Assembly: GCA_910587645.1 (NCBI GenBank)
Contig: CAJUNA010000005.1
Span: forward strand, 1-64,000
Direction: 5' to 3'
Length of the DNA stretch: 64,000 nucleotides
Source of the DNA: an uncultured Oscillospiraceae bacterium
Lineage (GTDB): Bacteria; Bacillota; Clostridia; Oscillospirales; Oscillospiraceae
How positions within the stretch are numbered: position 1 is the first letter of the stretch; each line of letters opens with the position of its first letter. Of the stretch, positions 59,892 through 64,000 are shown piece after piece. The position numbers and the translations under genes are program-made. Under the pieces are notes generated by a model. It was not told the DNA's origin. It ran no database searches and was given only the letters and a program-made list of their open reading frames with translations.

Positions 59892-59977
59892 AATCTTTCC
59901 AAACTGTAAGATTTCAGAAAGAACCTGGAAAGATTTCTGTGCTAAAGTCTGTATTGCCGAAAGGCAGTGCAGACTTT
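59890..59977 (+). promoter_or_regulatory. Inverted repeat and hairpin before the ABC transporter genes
   Basis: A perfect 12-bp inverted repeat GAAATCTTTCCA/TGGAAAGATTTC (59890-59901 and 59926-59937, 24 bp between) is followed by a weak promoter-like TAAAGT (59943-59948). A hairpin AAAGTCTG...CAGACTTT (59944-59951 with 59970-59977), with an inner TGCC-GAAA-GGCA, comes next. The repeat is a good candidate binding site for the linked response regulator. Confidence 0.6.
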
Positions 59978-59997
59978 ACGCTATGGAGGTACATCGT

Positions 59998-60669
59998 ATG
60001 GCGATTTTGGAAACCCGCGGCTTGCGGAAAGTATACGGTTCCGGCGACACGGAGGTCCGGGCCTTGGACGGCGTGGACTTGGCGGTAGAGAAGGGCGAAT
60101 TTGCCGCCGTTGTGGGTACGTCCGGTTCGGGTAAATCCACCCTGCTGCATATGCTGGGCGGGCTGGACCGGCCTACCGGCGGTTCCGTCATTGTGGACGG
60201 CAGGGATCTCTCCACCTTGAAAGATGAGGAACTGACCATTTTCCGGCGGCGGAAGATTGGCTTTGTATTCCAAAACTACAACCTTGTACCGGTGCTGAAC
60301 GTGTATGAGAACATCGTCCTGCCCATTCAACTGGACGGCAGGGGGCCGGACAAAGGCTATACAAACCAGATTATCGAAACCCTGGGCCTAGGTTCCAAGC
60401 TGCAAAACCTGCCCAACAACCTCTCCGGCGGCCAGCAGCAGCGGGTGGCCATCGCCCGCGCGCTGGCGGCGAAGCCTGCTATCATCCTGGCAGACGAGCC
60501 AACCGGAAACCTAGACAGCCGGACCAGCCAGGATGTCATGAGCCTGCTGAAGGTCACCAGCCAGCAGTTTGCCCAGACCATTGTGATGATTACCCACAAC
60601 GAGGAGATCGCCCAGATGGCCGGCCGCATCATCCGCATTGAGGACGGCCGCATTGTGGTACGGGGGTGA
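59998..60669 (+). CDS. ABC transporter ATPase, MacB/LolD type
   Basis: The 223-residue ATPase has Walker A GTSGSGKST, Q-loop FVFQNYNLVPVL, signature LSGGQQQRVAIARAL, Walker B AIILADEPTGNLD and the switch His VMITHNEEI. It belongs to the class pairing with FtsX-type permeases. GGAGG precedes the ATG. The permease gene follows directly (its GTG overlaps the stop). Confidence 0.95.
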   Translation: MAILETRGLRKVYGSGDTEVRALDGVDLAVEKGEFAAVVGTSGSGKSTLLHMLGGLDRPTGGSVIVDGRDLSTLKDEELTIFRRRKIGFVFQNYNLVPVLNVYENIVLPIQLDGRGPDKGYTNQIIETLGLGSKLQNLPNNLSGGQQQRVAIARALAAKPAIILADEPTGNLDSRTSQDVMSLLKVTSQQFAQTIVMITHNEEIAQMAGRIIRIEDGRIVVRG

Positions 60670-60674
60670 GCGGG

Positions 60675-63368
60675 ATGATCAAAGTATCCAACGGAAGCTG
60701 TATCCGGCGGCTGGGCTTTCGTTCCATGAAAGCGGCCCGGGCTCGGAACACCGTCGCGGCGCTGGCCATTGCCCTGACCACGGTGCTGTTCACCTCCCTG
60801 TTTACCATCGCCGCATCCATCAACTACTCTTACCAGCAGGAGAACTTCCGCCAGGCCGGAGGCGACGCCCACGGCTCCATCAAGTACCTCACCTGGGAAC
60901 AGGCGGAGCAGCTCCGCCGGGATCCGTTGATCCGGGATTCCTGGTGCCGTCTTTTTGTGGGAATGCCCCACGACCTGCCTTTCAACAAGTCCCATGTGGA
61001 AGTCAGCTACATTGAACCCAACGGCGCGTCCCACTACTTCTGCACCCCCGTGGAGGGCACACTCCCCCGGGAGGGTACCAGCGAAGCCGCCACAGATACC
61101 CACGTCCTGGCTCTGCTGGGCGTTGAGCCCAGGGTGGGCGCGCAATTTACCATGCCCATTACGCTGGACGAGGGAACCTCACATCCCCACACAATAGAGC
61201 GGACATTCACCCTCTCCGGCTGGTGGGAATACGACAGCGCCGTGCCCGCCAACCACGTGCTGCTGCCCCGGTCCGCCGCCGAGGAGATCTGCGCGCTGTC
61301 CAACGGGGAGGAGGACTCCTTGACGGGCGTCTGGAATCTGGACATCATGTTCAAGAGCGCCATAGGCATTCGAGAAAACCTGAGCGCGGTGCTGGAAAAT
61401 TATGGCTATCAAAGCGCCGAGGCGTGGGCAGAGAACTACCTGATTATCGGCGTGAACTGGGGCTACACCGGGGATCGGATCTCTAACGGCATTGACCCCG
61501 TGCCCTTCATTACCATTGTGGTGATTCTTCTGCTGATCATCTTCACCGGGTATCTCATCATTTACAATGTCTTCCAGATCTCCGTCACCAACGACATCCG
61601 GTTTTATGGCCTGCTGAAAACCATCGGCACCACGGGGCGGCAGATCAAGCGGATGATCCGCCAGCAGGCGCTCCTGCTCAGTCTGGTGGGCATCCCCATC
61701 GGCCTGCTTCTGGGCTTCGTCGCCGGCAACATATTGGCTCCAGTCATCATGGCCTATCTCAACTATAAGAACACGTTCGTGTCCTTCAACCCCTGGATTT
61801 TCATTGGCGCGGCGGCGTTTTCCCTGTTGACGGTATTCCTCTCCTGCGCGCGGCCCGGGCGGATCGCCGCTAGGGTTTCCCCGGTGGAGGCGGTGCGCTA
61901 TACCGAGGGCGGACAGCAGTCCGGGAAGAAGGGCGGCAAGCGGAAAGCTGCCACCGGCGCATCCCTGCCGAAAATGGCCTGGGCCAACCTGGGCCGGAGC
62001 AGGAGTAAAACGGTCGTTACCATGATTTCCCTGACCCTGGCGGTGGTGCTGATGAACCTGGTGTATACATTTACGAACGGCTTCGACATGGAAAAATATC
62101 TTTCCGACCTGGTAGCCACCGACTTTGTCCTGGGCCACGCCGACTACTTCCGTGTCAGCGAAAACTTCCGCTTGGCGGATCAGGCGCTTCCGGAGGAAGT
62201 CATCGCCCAGGTCATCTCCCAGGGCGGCATCACCGAAGGGGGCCGGGTCTACGGTCAGGAGGACACGATCCAGGCCCTTCTGCCGGAGGAGTACCTCCGC
62301 CAGGGTATCAGCATCGTTTATTCTGAGGAGGAGCTGGACAGCGTTGTCGCCTCCCGGGAGCATGTGAGTGAGGACACCGTTGTAGGCAGCGCCCAGCTCT
62401 ACGGCCTGGAGGACTTCATTCTCGGCGAGATAAACGTGTTGGAGGGAGATGTCACCCCCTTGTCCGACCCCAGCCGGAACGCCATCGCCGCCGTCTATGC
62501 CGCCGATGACTACGGAGTGATCCATGAGGATGACAACTGCTTCAAGGTGGGGGATACCGTGACGCTCCGCTATGTGAAGGAGTGGGTGAATGTCGATGCG
62601 GACACCGGGGAGGAAATCACCGCAGAGGAGTCAGTCGCCCGCTGGAACCGCGGAGAGATGAATTTCGTTCCCCGGGCCAAGGTCTATGAGGAAAAGGAAT
62701 ACACCGTCTGCGCCATGATCGAGATCCCCAGAGCCCTCACTTACCGCTATACCACCCTGGGAGGCAGCAAGCTGGCGATGGGAGCGGAGCTGTTCCGGCG
62801 GGACACCGGTACCAGTTCCGTCATGATCTACGCTTTCAACACTGACGAGACGGCCAGCACTGCTATGGATGCCTTCCTGAAGGACTATACGGAGTCCGTC
62901 CAGCCCACCTGCGGCTACGAGAGCAAACAGCGCATGGCGGCGGAGTTCGAGGGCTTCCGGAGTATGTTCCTGACCATGGGCGGCACACTGGCAGGGATTA
63001 TCGGCCTGGTGGGCGTACTCAACTTCATCAACGCCGTGCTGACAGGCATACTTGCCCGGAAGCGGGAGCTGGCAATGCTCCAATCTGTGGGCATGGCTGG
63101 AAAGCAGATGAATACCATGCTGGTATACGAGGGGCTGTACTACACGATGCTCTCCGCCGCCCTCTCCTTGGTTCTGAGCGCCGCGCTGGGACCGCTGGTG
63201 GGATCACTCTGCTCTGCCTTTTGGTTTTTTACCTATCAATTTACCGTCCTGCCGGTTTTGGTGGTAATACCGTTATTTCTGATTCTGGGGGTCCTGATCC
63301 CTCTGTTGGTGTACCGTTCCGTTAACCGCCGCACTATTGTGGAGCGCCTGCGGGAGATAGAAAGCTGA
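60675..63368 (+). CDS. FtsX/MacB-type ABC permease
   Basis: The 897-residue protein has one helix near the N-terminus (about 22-45), a large outer domain, a helix group (about 270-400, FtsX domain), a second outer domain (about 465-750) and a C-terminal FtsX helix group (from about 770). This split FtsX layout is used for export or sensing of antimicrobial peptides and lipoproteins. It follows the kinase/regulator and ATPase genes. I prefer the ATG at 60675; the GTG at 60666 overlaps the ATPase stop. It is longer than BceB (about 650). Confidence 0.92.
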   Translation: MIKVSNGSCIRRLGFRSMKAARARNTVAALAIALTTVLFTSLFTIAASINYSYQQENFRQAGGDAHGSIKYLTWEQAEQLRRDPLIRDSWCRLFVGMPHDLPFNKSHVEVSYIEPNGASHYFCTPVEGTLPREGTSEAATDTHVLALLGVEPRVGAQFTMPITLDEGTSHPHTIERTFTLSGWWEYDSAVPANHVLLPRSAAEEICALSNGEEDSLTGVWNLDIMFKSAIGIRENLSAVLENYGYQSAEAWAENYLIIGVNWGYTGDRISNGIDPVPFITIVVILLLIIFTGYLIIYNVFQISVTNDIRFYGLLKTIGTTGRQIKRMIRQQALLLSLVGIPIGLLLGFVAGNILAPVIMAYLNYKNTFVSFNPWIFIGAAAFSLLTVFLSCARPGRIAARVSPVEAVRYTEGGQQSGKKGGKRKAATGASLPKMAWANLGRSRSKTVVTMISLTLAVVLMNLVYTFTNGFDMEKYLSDLVATDFVLGHADYFRVSENFRLADQALPEEVIAQVISQGGITEGGRVYGQEDTIQALLPEEYLRQGISIVYSEEELDSVVASREHVSEDTVVGSAQLYGLEDFILGEINVLEGDVTPLSDPSRNAIAAVYAADDYGVIHEDDNCFKVGDTVTLRYVKEWVNVDADTGEEITAEESVARWNRGEMNFVPRAKVYEEKEYTVCAMIEIPRALTYRYTTLGGSKLAMGAELFRRDTGTSSVMIYAFNTDETASTAMDAFLKDYTESVQPTCGYESKQRMAAEFEGFRSMFLTMGGTLAGIIGLVGVLNFINAVLTGILARKRELAMLQSVGMAGKQMNTMLVYEGLYYTMLSAALSLVLSAALGPLVGSLCSAFWFFTYQFTVLPVLVVIPLFLILGVLIPLLVYRSVNRRTIVERLREIES

Positions 63369-63434
63369 CACGCACAATTTTGTTATTGCAGCACATTGCT
63401 TGTTGGTGGCTGCCGTCCCCAAACCCCTGTAAAT

Positions 63435-63461
63435 CCGGGTGCTGGTGCGCCCGGGTCTTTT
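63435..63461 (+). terminator. Terminator of the ABC transporter operon
   Basis: CCGGGTGC with GCGCCCGG (63435-63442 with 63447-63454; one G-U), followed by GTCTTTT. Confidence 0.75.
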
Positions 63462-63650
63462 AACCGTCTCCGGCGTTGGAAGGGCATCTCCCCTGCGGCG
63501 GCACCATGCTGTATGCCACTAGCTCTGACCTAGCCGCCCAGCTCCGCCAGACGCCCTGGCGGCCTATACGGGAATCGGGCAGAGCAACGCCTCCTTCAAG
63601 GCAATGAACTTATTGATGATTTCATTTATTTTTATGACCATAAATACATC
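63462..63650. other. Stretch without a clear gene; possible decayed coding sequence
   Basis: A plus-strand frame at about 63560-63655 (LAAYTGIGQSNASFKAM) reads protein-like but has no start signal, and upstream frames are interrupted. It may be a gene remnant. I see no RNA gene. Confidence 0.25.
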
Positions 63651-63654
63651 CAGC

Positions 63655-63692
63655 TAAAAACAGGAGTGGCGCCTTTTGCACTGCGCCACTCC
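63655..63692 (-). terminator. Terminator on the minus strand
   Basis: GGAGTGGCGC (63663-63672) with GCGCCACTCC (63683-63692). On the minus strand GTTTTTAG follows. It may end the DegV transcript, about 160 bp after that stop codon. Confidence 0.7.
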
Positions 63693-63709
63693 ACCCAAAT
63701 CTGTTCATT

Positions 63710-63742
63710 CCACGCCAGCGCCTGAAATTTTCAATGGCGGTG
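63710..63742 (+). terminator. Hairpin terminator
   Basis: CCACGCCA (63710-63717) with TGGCGTGG (63731-63738) and inner pairing, followed by TTTT on the plus strand. It is a backup stop for transcripts coming from the left. Confidence 0.65.
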
Positions 63743-63849
63743 GCGTGGTTTTGTATGCCCTTTTTACAGTACTTAAAAATAGTGTTTTCCTTTAATTTAA
63801 CTCTTATCTTTTGTTAACTGGCCCGTTCACGCTGCTGGGCAAACTGGGA

Positions 63850-64000
63850 TTATTTATGCTTCCCCTGGAAAAACAGTGCCAGTGTGCCGGGGCCGGAGTG
63901 GTTCCCGATCACGGGGCCAACATAGTTGATCACCAGCTTGTCCACCTTGAACTTAGCTTGAATGGATTCTGCCAGCCCTTTGGCCTCATCTTCACACCCG
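63850..64000 (-). CDS. DegV-family protein, C-terminal part
   Basis: The last 50 codons of a gene running off the right edge are read on the minus strand. They include KVDKLVINYVGPVIGNHSGP and GTLALFFQGK before the TAA at 63850-63852. GPVIGxHxGPG is the C-terminal hallmark of DegV/FakB fatty-acid-binding proteins. These hand fatty acids to a kinase (FakA) for phospholipid synthesis. The specific paralogue cannot be told. Confidence 0.85.
   Translation of the reverse strand, partial: GCEDEAKGLAESIQAKFKVDKLVINYVGPVIGNHSGPGTLALFFQGKHK

Overview
The window looks like the chromosome of a GC-rich, anaerobic, gut-type Firmicute, most likely Oscillospiraceae/Ruminococcaceae-like (Flavonifractor, Lawsonibacter or Oscillibacter-type). 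The evidence is strong AGGAGG ribosome-binding sites, consensus sigma-A promoters, an L27 protein with the Firmicute-type cleavable N-terminus next to its protease Prp, SLH surface anchoring, a diiron flavoprotein for O2 defence, phosphotransacetylase, an LplABC-type sugar importer with a YesL protein, and a YesN-like regulator. I saw no phage, plasmid or CRISPR genes. Genus placement is inference.

Layout. 1-1.4 kb: 3' part of a surface protein with five tandem 41-residue Cys-containing repeats and three SLH modules. 1.5-4.7 kb: secG, an FprA-type flavoprotein, then moaC and an unusual MogA-MoaE-like fusion. 4.7-9.8 kb: a small XRE regulator, a uracil permease preceded by a pyrBI-like leader peptide and attenuator, rsmA and a TauE-family exporter. 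9.8-16.3 kb: an XRE-controlled ABC exporter, a double-OB SSB-like protein, a SUV3-like helicase and an FMN reductase. 16.4-31.5 kb: a glycan-utilization locus with GH38 alpha-mannosidase, GH130 phosphorylase, GH20 hexosaminidase, GH3 glycosidase, a sugar-isomerase-like protein, an LplB/LplC/lipoprotein importer and a YesL protein. The gene set fits breakdown of N-glycan cores (Man-alpha, Man-beta-1,4-GlcNAc, GlcNAc).

31.5-35.8 kb: pta, a lipoprotein-anchored barnase-like RNase with its barstar inhibitor, a YesN-like response regulator and a ROK sugar kinase. 35.9-45.2 kb: a six-gene oligopeptide-type ABC operon in which nearly every part is enlarged: OppB has a big outer domain, OppD a ~240-residue coiled-coil insertion and OppF two C-terminal membrane helices. 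Its last gene is a diverged membrane-anchored ApbE-like protein. 45.6-50.0 kb: dipeptidase, GAPDH, a kinase-like ATPase, mnmA and a 26-residue small protein. 50.1-52.9 kb: rplU-prp-rpmA-obgE with two structured leaders.

53-57.5 kb: an NCS2 purine permease, MscS channel, nucleotidyltransferase and a DUF2156-GNAT fusion. 57.8 kb: tRNA-Val(GAC). 58.3-63.4 kb: two-component system plus a MacB/FtsX-type ABC transporter with a conspicuous inverted repeat in its promoter. 63.9 kb to the end: the C-terminus of a DegV protein. Genes run on both strands in short operons bounded by clear hairpin terminators. Coding density is high, and long antisense ORFs are common because of the GC bias.
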